A program made the translations under genes and the position numbers. Positions 26,376 to 35,449 of a DNA stretch of 49,439 nt are shown here, in pieces; the first letter of the stretch is position 1; the number at the start of each line of letters is the position of its first letter. The notes beneath the pieces are model-generated. The model saw only the letters and a list, made by a program, of their open reading frames with translations, did not search any database and was not told the origin of the DNA. This DNA comes from Bacteroidales bacterium (GTDB taxonomy: Bacteria > Bacteroidota > Bacteroidia > Bacteroidales > UBA932), in contig JAFUWY010000026.1 of assembly GCA_017477245.1 (NCBI GenBank), positions 1 to 49,439 on the forward strand, written 5' to 3'.

Positions 26376-26981
26376 ATGCTGAAGGTCGAGGCGCCGACGG
26401 GCGCAAGGGAAATCCTGCTGCACGCCTGCTGTGCACCTTGTTCCGGAGCCATCCTCGAGTGTCTCCGGGACAGCGGGATCGCGCCGGTGGTCTTCTTCAG
26501 CAATTCGAACATCTGGCCGCGGGAGGAGTACGACCTGCGGCTCTCCGAACTGCGGCGCTATGCCGCCTTGATGGGCGTGGAGCTGGTGGAGGATGCGTAC
26601 GACCACGCGGCGTGGCGCGAGGCGGTGCGCGGGCTCGAGGACGAGCCGGAGCGCGGCCGCCGCTGCGCGGCCTGTTTCCGCTTCCGCCTCGCCCGCGCCG
26701 CCCGGTACGCCGCCTCCCGTGGCCTCCCGGTCCTTGCCACGACCCTCGCGTCCTCCCGCTGGAAGGACCTTGACCAGGTCAACGAAGCCGGAGAATCCGT
26801 CTGTGCAGCAGTCGCAGCTTCGTTCCGCGGCAGCCAGCCTCCGGAAACGTCGGTGGTCTTCTGGTCGCAGAACTGGCGGAAGGGCGGGCTGCAGCCGAGA
26901 CGGAACGAGATAGTGCGTGAGCAGTGCTTCTACAACCAGAACTGGTGCGGCTGTGAATTTTCGAAACGTCAAACCCTTTAA
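26376..26981 (+). CDS. queH: Epoxyqueuosine reductase QueH
   Basis: 201 residues. QueH (DUF208) motifs are present: HACCAPC at 16-22, SNSNIWPREEY near 42-52, RRCAACFRFRL near 95-105 (C97, C100) and YNQNWCGCEFS near 186-196. The cysteines bind an Fe-S cluster plus another metal, and the enzyme makes queuosine from epoxyqueuosine in tRNA. Its start is 1 base after the stop of the hemerythrin-LuxR gene, so expression of this Fe-S enzyme is tied to a likely iron/oxygen regulator. Confidence 0.92.
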   Translation: MLKVEAPTGAREILLHACCAPCSGAILECLRDSGIAPVVFFSNSNIWPREEYDLRLSELRRYAALMGVELVEDAYDHAAWREAVRGLEDEPERGRRCAACFRFRLARAARYAASRGLPVLATTLASSRWKDLDQVNEAGESVCAAVAASFRGSQPPETSVVFWSQNWRKGGLQPRRNEIVREQCFYNQNWCGCEFSKRQTL

Positions 26982-26993
26982 TATTTACCAATT

Positions 26994-27170
26994 ATGTTAG
27001 CTAAAATCATCTACATCCTCGGCATCGTCCTGGCTGTCTGGTGCGTCCTGGACATCTTCAAGACCAGCAAGTACGGCATCATCGGGAAGATCCTCATCTC
27101 CGTCCTGGTCCTCGCTTTCAGCTGGGTCGGGTTCGCCGTGTACTATTTCCTGCTTCGCGGCAAGATCTAG
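26994..27170 (+). CDS. 58-residue membrane protein, PLDc_N-like
   Basis: ATG at 26994, TAG at 27168-27170. Two membrane helices (IIYILGIVLAVWCVLDIF and ILISVLVLAFSWVGFAVYYF) flank a short basic loop KTSKYGIIGK. This is the layout of the small PLDc_N family (N-terminal segment of cardiolipin synthases found as a free protein). It lies 12 bases after queH and before a strong terminator, so it closes that operon. Function unknown. Confidence 0.75.
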   Translation: MLAKIIYILGIVLAVWCVLDIFKTSKYGIIGKILISVLVLAFSWVGFAVYYFLLRGKI

Positions 27171-27197
27171 TCCGATATCGTTTCTCGCAGAAAAGCG

Positions 27198-27239
27198 GGG
27201 TTACTGTGGGTAAATTCCCCCACAGTAACCCTCTTTTTT
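27198..27239 (+). terminator. Strong terminator after the queH operon
   Basis: GGGTTACTGTGGG at 27198-27210 pairs perfectly over 13 bp with 27218-27230/1, loop of about 7 bases, followed by CTCTTTTTT. Confidence 0.9.
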
Positions 27240-27346
27240 GCGACACACGCAAAAAAATCGATAATTATTTATTGTTTTTCGATAACATTCGCTATCTTTG
27301 CCTGCCCGCTATTTTGTACTGCCTGGCAGAAGATTTTGGTTAGATT

Positions 27347-27377
27347 CTTGCAGAAATAAAAATAATCACTACCTTTG
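27347..27377 (+). promoter_or_regulatory. Promoter of the MacAB-TolC-like operon
   Basis: CTTG at 27347-27350, 19 bases, then TACCTTTG at 27370-27377. The ATG at 27405 leaves a leader of about 20-25 bases. Confidence 0.7.
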
Positions 27378-27404
27378 CAGTGTAATAGTTCAATAGTACA
27401 CTAT

Positions 27405-28127
27405 ATGCTGATCGAACTCAAAGACGTCAACAAGACTTACAACAACGGCCAGCCCCTCCATGTCCTGAAGGGGATCGACCTCTCCATAGACCGCGGCGAA
27501 TTCGTCTCCATCATGGGTGCGTCCGGCTCGGGGAAGTCCACGCTGCTCAACATCCTGGGCATCCTGGACAACTACGACACCGGCGAGTACTACATCGACG
27601 GCCGGCTGATCAAGGGCCTGACCGAGAAGCAGGCGGCCGACTACCGCAACCGCATGATCGGATTCATCTTCCAGTCGTTCAACCTGATCGGCTTCAAGAC
27701 GGCCGTCGAGAACGTCGAGCTGCCGCTCTTCTACCAGGGCGTCAGCCGCCACAAGCGCCACGAACTGGCGATGCAGTACCTGGACAAGCTCGGCCTGACG
27801 GACTGGGCGCACCACTATCCCAACGAGATGTCCGGCGGCCAGAAGCAACGCGTGGCCATCGCCCGGGCGCTGATCACCAACCCCAAGATCATCCTCGCGG
27901 ACGAGCCCACGGGCGCCCTCGACTCCAAGACCTCGGAGGAGGTCATGCAACTGCTCTCCCGGCTGAACCGCGAAGAAGGCGTCACCATCATCGTGGTCAC
28001 GCACGAGAGCGGCGTGGCCAACTGTACGGACAAGATCGTCCACATCAAGGACGGCATTATCGGCCAGATCGAAGACAACCGCGAGCACCACGCCTCGGTG
28101 TTCGGCACCAGCACCATCATGAAATGA
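27405..28127 (+). CDS. ABC transporter ATP-binding protein, MacB/LolD type
   Basis: 240 residues, start at 27405. Walker A is GASGSGKST at 38-46, the Q-loop FQSFNLIGFKT follows, the signature is MSGGQKQRVAIARAL and Walker B LADEPTGALDS. These, with the LDNYDTGEYYIDG region, place it in the MacB/LolD/FtsE group that works mechanically on periplasmic substrates. It overlaps the first permease by ATGA. It is the motor of the efflux or lipoprotein/peptide export system encoded to 33137. Confidence 0.92.
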   Translation: MLIELKDVNKTYNNGQPLHVLKGIDLSIDRGEFVSIMGASGSGKSTLLNILGILDNYDTGEYYIDGRLIKGLTEKQAADYRNRMIGFIFQSFNLIGFKTAVENVELPLFYQGVSRHKRHELAMQYLDKLGLTDWAHHYPNEMSGGQKQRVAIARALITNPKIILADEPTGALDSKTSEEVMQLLSRLNREEGVTIIVVTHESGVANCTDKIVHIKDGIIGQIEDNREHHASVFGTSTIMK

Positions 28128-29449
28128 GAGACGTCTTCATCGAAATCTGGGAGAGCATCCGGCGCAACAAGCTGCGCACCTGCCTCACCGGCTTCGCGGT
28201 GTCGTGGGGCATCTTCATGCTCATCGTCCTGCTGGGCGCCGGCAACGGCCTGATGAATGCCTTCATGACGGGCAGCGAGGACATCGCCACCAATACCATG
28301 CAGGTCGGCGGCGGCTGGACATCCAAACCCTACGACGGGCTCAAGGAGGGCCGCCCGATCTCCCTGGACGACCGCGACGTGGCGCTGACCGGCGGGGAGC
28401 TCTTCTCCGCCCACGTGGACCAGGTGATCTCCACGGTGAGCACCAGTGTAACCGTCAACTACGGCAAGAAATACTTCTCCGGCACCCTGGAGGGCAATTT
28501 CCCGGCCCGCCGGCAGATGGACAAGATCGAGGTCCGCTACGGACGCTTCCTCAACGAGAAGGACATCCGCGACCAGCGCAAGGTCGTGGTCCTGTCCGAG
28601 ACCCAGGCCGAGAACCTGCTGGGCGGCACCACCGCCCGGACGGGTGCGCGCATGGGCCGGCGCTCGCTCGGCGCGCCCAAGGAGACCACCATCGACGTGC
28701 GGCCCCTGCTGGGACAGTACGTCCGCATCGGGTCCTTCTCCTACCGGGTCGTGGGCATCACCAAGGCGGACCGGATGAGCGACAGCAACCTCATCTACGC
28801 CCCCTTTACCACGGTCAAGACCATCTATGGCAAAGGCCAGGAGATCGATGACATCACCTTCACCTTCCACGGCCTCGACTCCGAGCAGGCCAACGAGGCG
28901 TTCGAGGAACAGTACCGGGCCACGGTCAACCTGCGGCACCGTGCGGCTCCTGACGACCGGCGTGCCATCTGGATCTGGAACCGCTTCATGCAGAACCTCC
29001 AGATGAACAAGGGCCGGAACATCCTCAGCACGGCCCTCTGGATCATCGGCCTGTTCACCCTGCTCGGCGGGATCGTCGGCGTGAGCAACATCATGCTGAT
29101 CACCGTCAAGGAGCGTACGCACGAGTTCGGCATCCGCAAGGCCATCGGGGCCGGTCCCTGGGACATCATGAAGCTGATCCTGGCCGAGAGCGTGTCCATC
29201 ACGGCCTTCTTCGGCTACGTCGGGATGCTGCTGGGCATGCTCACATGCCTGTTGCTGGACAAGACCCTGGGCCAATCCTCGATGTCCGTGATGGACGAGC
29301 AGATCTCGATGCTGGTCAATCCCACCGTGGGACTCGACGTCGCCGTCGGCGCCACGGTCGTGCTCATCGTCGCCGGCACCCTCGCCGGCTTGTTCCCGGC
29401 CCGCAAGGCGGCCCAAGTCAGACCCATAGAAGCCCTTCGCGCAGAATGA
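28124..29449 (+). CDS. ABC transporter permease, MacB-PCD/FtsX type
   Basis: 441 residues. One helix near the N-terminus (TGFAVSWGIFMLIVLLGAG), a large periplasmic domain of about 240 residues and three C-terminal helices starting near 300 with LGGIVGVSNIMLITVKERT, the FtsX signature region. Starts and ends in ATGA overlaps with the ATPase and the second permease. The two permeases probably pair as a heterodimer around the ATPase dimer. Confidence 0.9.
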   Translation: MRDVFIEIWESIRRNKLRTCLTGFAVSWGIFMLIVLLGAGNGLMNAFMTGSEDIATNTMQVGGGWTSKPYDGLKEGRPISLDDRDVALTGGELFSAHVDQVISTVSTSVTVNYGKKYFSGTLEGNFPARRQMDKIEVRYGRFLNEKDIRDQRKVVVLSETQAENLLGGTTARTGARMGRRSLGAPKETTIDVRPLLGQYVRIGSFSYRVVGITKADRMSDSNLIYAPFTTVKTIYGKGQEIDDITFTFHGLDSEQANEAFEEQYRATVNLRHRAAPDDRRAIWIWNRFMQNLQMNKGRNILSTALWIIGLFTLLGGIVGVSNIMLITVKERTHEFGIRKAIGAGPWDIMKLILAESVSITAFFGYVGMLLGMLTCLLLDKTLGQSSMSVMDEQISMLVNPTVGLDVAVGATVVLIVAGTLAGLFPARKAAQVRPIEALRAE

Positions 29450-30693
29450 GATTCGATGTAGACAGTTTCCGGGAGATTGCGGATTCGCTGGTCCGCAACA
29501 AGAGCAGGAGCCTGCTCACCGGCTTCGGCGTGTTCTGGGGCATCTTCATGCTGCTCTTCCTGATCGGTGGCGGCCAGGGCCTCAAGCAGATGATTACCAG
29601 CAATTTCGAGGGCTTTGCCACCAATACGGGGATCCTCGTGTCCTCGCAGACCTCCCTGCCTTTCAAGGGATTCAAGGAGGGTCGCTACTGGCGCCTTTCC
29701 TATACCGACGTGGACCGGCTCAAACAGATGATGCCCGAGTTGCAGACCGTCACGCCGGTGATCAGCACCGGCGGCCGCGATGCGGTCTACGGCACCAACA
29801 CGTCCACGGCCAGCGTGCGCGGCATCTACGCTGATTATCAACGGATCGAGACGCCCAAGATCCGCTACGGACGCTATCTCAACGATGCGGACATCCTGCA
29901 GGAGCGCAAGGTCTGCGTGATCGGCAAGCGCATCTACAACGACCTCTTCCCCGACGGGGGGGATCCCTGCGGGGCGTTCATCCAGGTCGGCCCGGTGTAC
30001 TACCAGGTCGTCGGGGTGGACTACAGCAGCGGCAATATCAGCATCGGCGGCCGTTCGGACCAGTCCGTGCTCATCCCGCTGCCCCTGGCCCAGAAGATCT
30101 ACAACCGCGGCCGGGATGTGGACCTGATCTGTACGGCCGCCTACTCGGGGATCCGCATGTCGGACCTGGAGCCGCGGATGCGCCAGATCATCGCCCAGCA
30201 GCATCAGTTCGACCCTTCCGACAAGCAAGCGATGGTGCTGATCAACACGGAGCAGATGTTCGCCCTGGTGGACAACCTCTTCATGGGCGTGAACTTCCTG
30301 ATCTGGCTGGTGGGTCTCGGGACCATCCTCGCGGGCGTGATCGGCGTGAGCAACATCATGATGGTCACGGTCCGAGAGCGCACCACCGAGATCGGTATCC
30401 GGCGGGCCATCGGCGCCACCCCGCGCGACATCCTCTCCCAGATCATCCTGGAGAGCATCGCGCTGACCCTGGTGGCGGGCTCGTTCGGGATCGTCTTCGC
30501 CGTACAGCTGCTGCGCCTGATGGAGAAGATCGTCAGCATGAATCCGGACAATCCTGCGGCCAGCTTCCAGATCGGCTTCGGGCTCGCCGTCGCGGCAGCC
30601 CTGCTGCTGACCTTGCTGGGGGTCGTGGCCGGCATGGCGCCGGCGTCCCGCGCCATGGCCATCAAGCCGGTGGACGCCATGAGAGATGAATAA
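29446..30693 (+). CDS. ABC transporter permease, MacB-PCD/FtsX type
   Basis: 415 residues; start at 29446, where ATGA overlaps the previous gene's stop. Topology is as in its neighbour: N-terminal helix (TGFGVFWGIFMLLFLIGGG), periplasmic core, then LAGVIGVSNIMMVTVRERTT and two more helices. It is a clear paralogue of the first permease, with matching N-terminal motif LLTGFGVFWG versus CLTGFAVSWG, and the pair probably arose by duplication. Confidence 0.9.
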   Translation: MRFDVDSFREIADSLVRNKSRSLLTGFGVFWGIFMLLFLIGGGQGLKQMITSNFEGFATNTGILVSSQTSLPFKGFKEGRYWRLSYTDVDRLKQMMPELQTVTPVISTGGRDAVYGTNTSTASVRGIYADYQRIETPKIRYGRYLNDADILQERKVCVIGKRIYNDLFPDGGDPCGAFIQVGPVYYQVVGVDYSSGNISIGGRSDQSVLIPLPLAQKIYNRGRDVDLICTAAYSGIRMSDLEPRMRQIIAQQHQFDPSDKQAMVLINTEQMFALVDNLFMGVNFLIWLVGLGTILAGVIGVSNIMMVTVRERTTEIGIRRAIGATPRDILSQIILESIALTLVAGSFGIVFAVQLLRLMEKIVSMNPDNPAASFQIGFGLAVAAALLLTLLGVVAGMAPASRAMAIKPVDAMRDE

Positions 30694-30710
30694 CAAATAA
30701 GACAACAGAT

Positions 30711-31811
30711 ATGAAACGGGTTTTCAAGTACATCATTTTTGCCTTGATTGCGCTGGTCTTTATCGGCACGTTCGTGTTCCTGTTCCGGAACTCCCGCCCC
30801 GAGAAGGTAGAGTTCCAGGAGCTGGAGGCGACGGTCATGGACATCAACCGCACCACCGTGGTGACGGGCAAGATCGAGCCGCGCAACGAAGTCAACGTCA
30901 AGCCGCAGATCAACGGCATCATCGCCGAGCTCTACAAGGAGGCCGGCCAGCAGGTCAAGGAGGGCGAGGTGATCGCCAAGCTCCGCGTGATCCCGGACAT
31001 GAATTCGCTGAGCTCCGCCCAGTCCCGCGTGCGTCTCGCCGAGATCAACCTCAAGCAGGCCAAGACGAATTACGAGCGCGAGAAGTCCCTCTACGACAAG
31101 AAGCTCGTCAGCGACGAGGAGTACGACCAGGTCCTGCAGTCCTACAACCAGGCCAAGGAAGAGGCGGCGGCCGCCCAGGAGTCCCTGGAGGTCATCCGCG
31201 ACGGCGTGTCCTCGCGCAATACCACGGGCAGCTCGACCCTGGTCCGCTCCACGATCACGGGCCTGATCCTCGACATCCCCGTCAAGGTGGGCAACTCCGT
31301 AATCCAGGCCAACACGATGAACGACGGTACCACGGTCGCGACCGTGGCCGACATGTCCGACCTGATCTTCGACGGCAACATCGACGAGACCGAGGTCGGA
31401 TCCCTCGTGGAGGGCATGCCGATGCATATCAGCATCGGCGCCTTGCCCGACTACAGCTCCGAAGCCGCCCTGGAGTACATCTCCCCGAAGGCGGTGGAAA
31501 ACAACGGTGCCAACCAGTTCGAGATCAAGGCGGCCGTCCAGGTGACGGGCTCCGGCCACATGATCCGCTCCGGCTACAGCGCCAACGCGGAGATCGTCCT
31601 GGAGACCCTCAGGGAGGTGCTCGCCATCCCGGAGAGCGCCTTGGAGTTCGACGGGGACGACACCTACGTGTACCGCAAGAACGCCGCCGGCGGCTACGAC
31701 CGCGTGCAGGTGCAGACCGGCCTGAGCGACGGCATCAACATCGAAGTCAAGAGCGGCCTGACCGCCGGCGACAAGCTGCGCGGACCCCGCATCATCAACA
31801 CGGAGGAATAG
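30711..31811 (+). CDS. Periplasmic adaptor (membrane fusion) protein, MacA/HlyD type
   Basis: 366 residues. An N-terminal membrane anchor (YIIFALIALVFIGTFVFLF), the half-lipoyl block NVKPQINGIIAELYKEAGQ, a coiled-coil hairpin at about 95-165 (QARVRLAEINLKQAKT-like, ending SLEVIRDG) and C-terminal beta-barrel domains. It bridges the inner-membrane permease and the TolC channel. The next gene starts 3 bases after its stop. Confidence 0.92.
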   Translation: MKRVFKYIIFALIALVFIGTFVFLFRNSRPEKVEFQELEATVMDINRTTVVTGKIEPRNEVNVKPQINGIIAELYKEAGQQVKEGEVIAKLRVIPDMNSLSSAQSRVRLAEINLKQAKTNYEREKSLYDKKLVSDEEYDQVLQSYNQAKEEAAAAQESLEVIRDGVSSRNTTGSSTLVRSTITGLILDIPVKVGNSVIQANTMNDGTTVATVADMSDLIFDGNIDETEVGSLVEGMPMHISIGALPDYSSEAALEYISPKAVENNGANQFEIKAAVQVTGSGHMIRSGYSANAEIVLETLREVLAIPESALEFDGDDTYVYRKNAAGGYDRVQVQTGLSDGINIEVKSGLTAGDKLRGPRIINTEE

Positions 31812-31814
31812 CCT

Positions 31815-33137
31815 ATGAGACGGATCCTGACCCTCGCAGCCGCAGCGCTGCTGGCCGGCGTGACCGCCGGCGCGCAGCAGGCCCCCTGGAGCCTGTCGGA
31901 CTGCATCGAATATGCGCTGGACCACAACCTGACGGTGCGGCAGAGCGCCCTGACCGTGGAGCAGCGCGAGCTGGACCTCAATACGGCCCAGGGCCGCCGC
32001 CTGCCCGGCTTCAGCGCCTCCGCGTCGGAGAATTTCTCCTTCGGCCGCGGCCTCACGGAGGACAATACCTATTCCCACTCCAACACGACCTCGACCTCCT
32101 TCAGCCTGGGCGGCGACCTGCCGGTCTTCCAGGGTTTCGACATCACCAACGGCATCAAGCTCAGCAAGCTGAACCTGGCCGCGGCGACGGCCAGCCTGGA
32201 GAAGGCCCGCGACGACATCCGCGTGGCCGTGGCGCAGGCCTACGTGCAGATCCTCTACAACCAGGAACTGCTCGCCGTGGCGCGCCAGCAGGCGGAGCAC
32301 GACGCGGAGCTGCTGGAGCAGATCCGCGAGCGGCTGAACGCCGGCAAGGTGAGCGCCGCGGAAGTGTCCGCCCAGCAGGCCACGCTGGCCCAGAGCCGCC
32401 AGTCCGAGATCCAGGCGCAGGGCAACCTGCGCCTGGCCGTGCTGGAGCTCACGCAGCTGCTCGAGCTGCCCTCGCCGGAGGGATTCTCCATCGTGACCCC
32501 TGAGGTCGGCGACGTCTCGCAGACGATGCTGATGCGTCCGGAGGCCATCTATGAGGAGGCCGTCGCGGTCAAGCCTGCCGTCGAGGCCGCCGAGCTCCAG
32601 GTCGACTACGCCGAGCTCGCCATCGCGCGGGCCAAGGGCGCCCGCCTGCCGTCGATCTCGCTGAGCGGCGGCCTGGGCACCAATTTCTACACCAACTCCA
32701 AGTACCAGACGTCTTCCTTCGGGGACCAGCTGCGCAACAACTTCAGCCAGTACCTGGGCCTGTCGATGAACGTGCCCATCTTCCAGCGCTTCTCGATCCG
32801 CAACAACATCCGCAACGCCGAGCTCTCCTTCAAGGGACAGCAGATCCAGCTGGAGAGCGTCAAGAAGGCCCTCTACAAGGAGATCCAGCAGGCCTACTAC
32901 AATGCTGTCACGGCCCAGGCGCGCTATGCGGGCAGCCGGGAGTCGGCCGCGAGCGCCCGCCAGCACTATGAGCTGACGGAGGAGAAATACAAGGTCGGCA
33001 AGTCCGACGTCGCCGCCTACAACGACGCGCGCAACAGCTGGCTGCGGGCCGAGTCGGAGCACATCCAGGCCCGCTTCCAGTGCCTGTACCAGACGAAATT
33101 GCTGGATTTCTACCGCGGTCGCGCCCTCACATTCTGA
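31815..33137 (+). CDS. TolC-family outer-membrane efflux channel
   Basis: 440 residues with a signal peptide (LAAAALLAGVTAGAQQ). Two repeats of helical coiled-coil and barrel strand typical of the OEP family, opening with WSLSDCIEYALDHNLTV and with the late block YKEIQQAYYNAVTAQARY. It is the last gene of the operon and completes a self-sufficient tripartite system. Substrate could be a drug, peptide or polysaccharide; nothing in the sequence decides. Confidence 0.93.
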   Translation: MRRILTLAAAALLAGVTAGAQQAPWSLSDCIEYALDHNLTVRQSALTVEQRELDLNTAQGRRLPGFSASASENFSFGRGLTEDNTYSHSNTTSTSFSLGGDLPVFQGFDITNGIKLSKLNLAAATASLEKARDDIRVAVAQAYVQILYNQELLAVARQQAEHDAELLEQIRERLNAGKVSAAEVSAQQATLAQSRQSEIQAQGNLRLAVLELTQLLELPSPEGFSIVTPEVGDVSQTMLMRPEAIYEEAVAVKPAVEAAELQVDYAELAIARAKGARLPSISLSGGLGTNFYTNSKYQTSSFGDQLRNNFSQYLGLSMNVPIFQRFSIRNNIRNAELSFKGQQIQLESVKKALYKEIQQAYYNAVTAQARYAGSRESAASARQHYELTEEKYKVGKSDVAAYNDARNSWLRAESEHIQARFQCLYQTKLLDFYRGRALTF

Positions 33138-33145
33138 TTTTTGCG

Positions 33146-33153
33146 TATATTTG
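33146..33153 (+). promoter_or_regulatory. -7 element of the 33159 gene
   Basis: TATATTTG, five bases before the ATG at 33159. Together with the 21-base gap after tolC this suggests separate, possibly leaderless, transcription. Confidence 0.5.
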
Positions 33154-33158
33154 TATCT

Positions 33159-33932
33159 ATGAAAAAACTCTTGCTTGTCCTGGCGGCTTCCGCCGCCCTT
33201 TCCGCGGGCGTTTTCGCCCAGGAGATCGATCCCGACATCAACCAGATCGCCCTCACGAAGGAGGACTCCCGGTTCCATGCCGACCTGCACCTCGGATTCC
33301 CGATGTATTTCGGAACCTCCGCGCTGGTGAACACGACCTACAAGGGCGCCTGGGCCGCATACGAACACCTGCCTGCCGACATCATGGAGTTGGGCCGCGA
33401 CACGAAGACCACGGATTTCATGGACACGCAGATCGGCCGGAACTTCGTCTACGGACTGGAGATGGCGTCTTTGCACTTCACAGCAGACGGGAGTCCGCTG
33501 GACATCAGCCTGGGCCTGCGCTGGACCTTCATGGATTTCACCTTCAAGGATCCCGGCATCACCCTGCGGCCGGTCAATGGCACCTACCTGCCTTCCCTGA
33601 TCGCGCTGGAAGCCTCGGACTATGACGGCAAGAAGTCCAAGATCCACGCCACGTACCTGGGCGTTCCGCTGCGCTTCACCTTCCAGGCCGACGACGTGCG
33701 CGCCTTCGTGGGTGCCAGCGCCGAGTACCGCGTAGGGGGCTACACCAAGTACAAGAACCCGAAACACCGCGCCCCCCACAGCGGCATCTTCAGCCCGTTC
33801 CGCGCCACGGTCGAGGCGGGTGTCAGCTACAAGACCCTTGGCCTGTTCGTCAGCTACGGCCTCACCCCGCTCTTCCCGGAGGAGCTGAGCGACGCCCGCA
33901 CGCTGTCGTTCGGCATCATCTTCGGCAGGTAA
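33159..33932 (+). CDS. Outer-membrane beta-barrel protein (PorT-like)
   Basis: 257 residues from the ATG at 33159, which gives a proper signal peptide (MKKLLLVLAASAALSAGVFA); the frame extends upstream but without a better start. The rest alternates aromatic and polar residues (DISLGLRWTFMDFTF) and ends in LSFGIIFGR, as in small 8-strand barrels. Specific function unknown. The CYTH gene starts one base after its stop. Confidence 0.7.
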   Translation: MKKLLLVLAASAALSAGVFAQEIDPDINQIALTKEDSRFHADLHLGFPMYFGTSALVNTTYKGAWAAYEHLPADIMELGRDTKTTDFMDTQIGRNFVYGLEMASLHFTADGSPLDISLGLRWTFMDFTFKDPGITLRPVNGTYLPSLIALEASDYDGKKSKIHATYLGVPLRFTFQADDVRAFVGASAEYRVGGYTKYKNPKHRAPHSGIFSPFRATVEAGVSYKTLGLFVSYGLTPLFPEELSDARTLSFGIIFGR

Positions 33933-33933
33933 C

Positions 33934-34407
33934 ATGGCGCTGCGGGAGATCGAACGCAAATTCCTGGTCGCCGGGGACTTCCGCAAGGAGGCTTCCGGCG
34001 CCAGCCGTATTACACAGGCATTCCTGAGCTCCGCCCCGGGCCGGACCGTGCGGGTCCGCATCCGCGGCGACCAGGGCTACATCACGGTCAAGGGGCCCGT
34101 GCAGGGCCTGACCCGTTTCGAGTGGGAGAAGGAGATCCCCGCCGGCGAGGCGGAGCTGCTGCTGCGGCTCTGCGAGCCCGGGATGATCGACAAGACCCGC
34201 TGGCTGGTGCCCGCCGGCGACGGCCGGCACACCTGGGAGGTGGACGAGTTCCACGGCGACAACGAGGGGCTCGTGGTCGCCGAGATCGAGCTGGAGTCGG
34301 AGGACGACCCGTTCGAGCGCCCCGCCTGGCTGGGCGAGGAGGTCACGGGCGACCGCCGGTACTACAATTCCTGCCTGATCCGCCATCCCTACAAAGACTG
34401 GAAATAA
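33934..34407 (+). CDS. CYTH-domain protein (triphosphate tunnel metalloenzyme)
   Basis: 157 residues. The ExExK signature is E5-I-E7-R-K9, with the tunnel residues in TVRVRIRGDQGYITVKG, TRFEWEKEIP, IDKTRW and WEVDEFHGDNEGL followed by AEIELES. This short bacterial type acts on inorganic triphosphate or related phosphates, but the substrate is not certain. It follows the barrel gene by 1 base and precedes galE by 12. Confidence 0.92.
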   Translation: MALREIERKFLVAGDFRKEASGASRITQAFLSSAPGRTVRVRIRGDQGYITVKGPVQGLTRFEWEKEIPAGEAELLLRLCEPGMIDKTRWLVPAGDGRHTWEVDEFHGDNEGLVVAEIELESEDDPFERPAWLGEEVTGDRRYYNSCLIRHPYKDWK

Positions 34408-34419
34408 AACGAACAAGAT

Positions 34420-35445
34420 ATGGAAAAGAAGACTGTACTCGTGTCCGGCGGCGCCGGATTCATCGGCAGCCACGTGACCGTGGAGCTGGCCCAGGCCGGC
34501 TATGATGTGATCATCGCCGACAATTTCTCCAACTGCGACGAGACCAACTACAAGGGCGTCTGCAAGATTCTCGGGCGCGAGCTCCCGATGATCCCGATGG
34601 ACTTCTGCGAGAAGGCGGAAGTGTACTCGCTCTTCGAGAAATACCCGATCGACGCCGTCATCCATTTCGCCGCCTTCAAGGCGGTGGGCGAGTCCGTGTC
34701 GGAGCCGCTCAAGTACTATCGCAACAACCTCCTGTCCTTCCTCAATATCCTGGACGCGGCGAAGCACCAGGGCGGCTGCAACGTCCTGTTCTCCTCCTCG
34801 GCGACGGTCTACGGCGAGACGGACGCCCTCCCGGTCACGGAGCAGAGCCCCCGCCAGCCGGCGAAGTCGCCCTACGGCAACACCAAGACCATGTGCGAGG
34901 ACATCCTGCGCGACAGCGTGAAGGCCTACGAAGGTGTCCGCGGCATCGCCCTGCGTTATTTCAACCCCATCGGCGCGCACCCCAGCGCGCTGATCGGCGA
35001 GCTCCCGCGCGGCGTGCCCAACAACCTCGTGCCGTTCATCACCCAGACCGCCATCGGCAAGCGCGAGTGCCTGTCGGTCTTCGGCAACGACTACCCGACC
35101 CCCGACGGGACCTGCCTGCGCGACTTCATCGACATCGTGGACCTCGCGAAGGCGCACGTCTGCGCGGTCCGGCGCATGCTGGACGGCGAGATGAAGGAGG
35201 ACTACGAGATCTTCAACGTCGGCACCGGCCGTCCCGTGTCCGTGCTGGAGCTCATCAATACCTTCGAGCGGGTCAACGGCCTCAAGCTCAACTGGAAGTT
35301 CGCGCCGCGCCGTGCGGGCGACGTCGTGGCCATCTGGGCCGACCCGTCGCTGGCGGAGCGGGAGCTCGGCTGGAAGGCGGAGCGCAGCCTCGACGATACC
35401 CTCAAGTCCGCCTGGGACTGGGAGAAATACATCGCAAACAAATAG
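34420..35445 (+). CDS. galE: UDP-glucose 4-epimerase
   Basis: 341 residues, the standard length. NAD-binding GGAGFIGSH at 10-18, the catalytic SSSATVYGE region and Y152-xxx-K156 (YGNTK), and the ends FNVGTGRPVSVLEL and WDWEKYI. It interconverts UDP-glucose and UDP-galactose (or their N-acetyl forms) and supplies sugar donors to the glycosyltransferases of this window. Confidence 0.93.
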   Translation: MEKKTVLVSGGAGFIGSHVTVELAQAGYDVIIADNFSNCDETNYKGVCKILGRELPMIPMDFCEKAEVYSLFEKYPIDAVIHFAAFKAVGESVSEPLKYYRNNLLSFLNILDAAKHQGGCNVLFSSSATVYGETDALPVTEQSPRQPAKSPYGNTKTMCEDILRDSVKAYEGVRGIALRYFNPIGAHPSALIGELPRGVPNNLVPFITQTAIGKRECLSVFGNDYPTPDGTCLRDFIDIVDLAKAHVCAVRRMLDGEMKEDYEIFNVGTGRPVSVLELINTFERVNGLKLNWKFAPRRAGDVVAIWADPSLAERELGWKAERSLDDTLKSAWDWEKYIANK

Positions 35446-35449
35446 TCGC

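Noticed and set aside
30204-34061. A 1285-residue open frame antisense to the efflux operon
   Set aside because: A shadow of GC-rich codon bias; the plus-strand genes have clear families, overlaps and motifs. The same holds for long antisense frames at 21987-24458, 13985-16300, 45815-48436 and 41207-43957.
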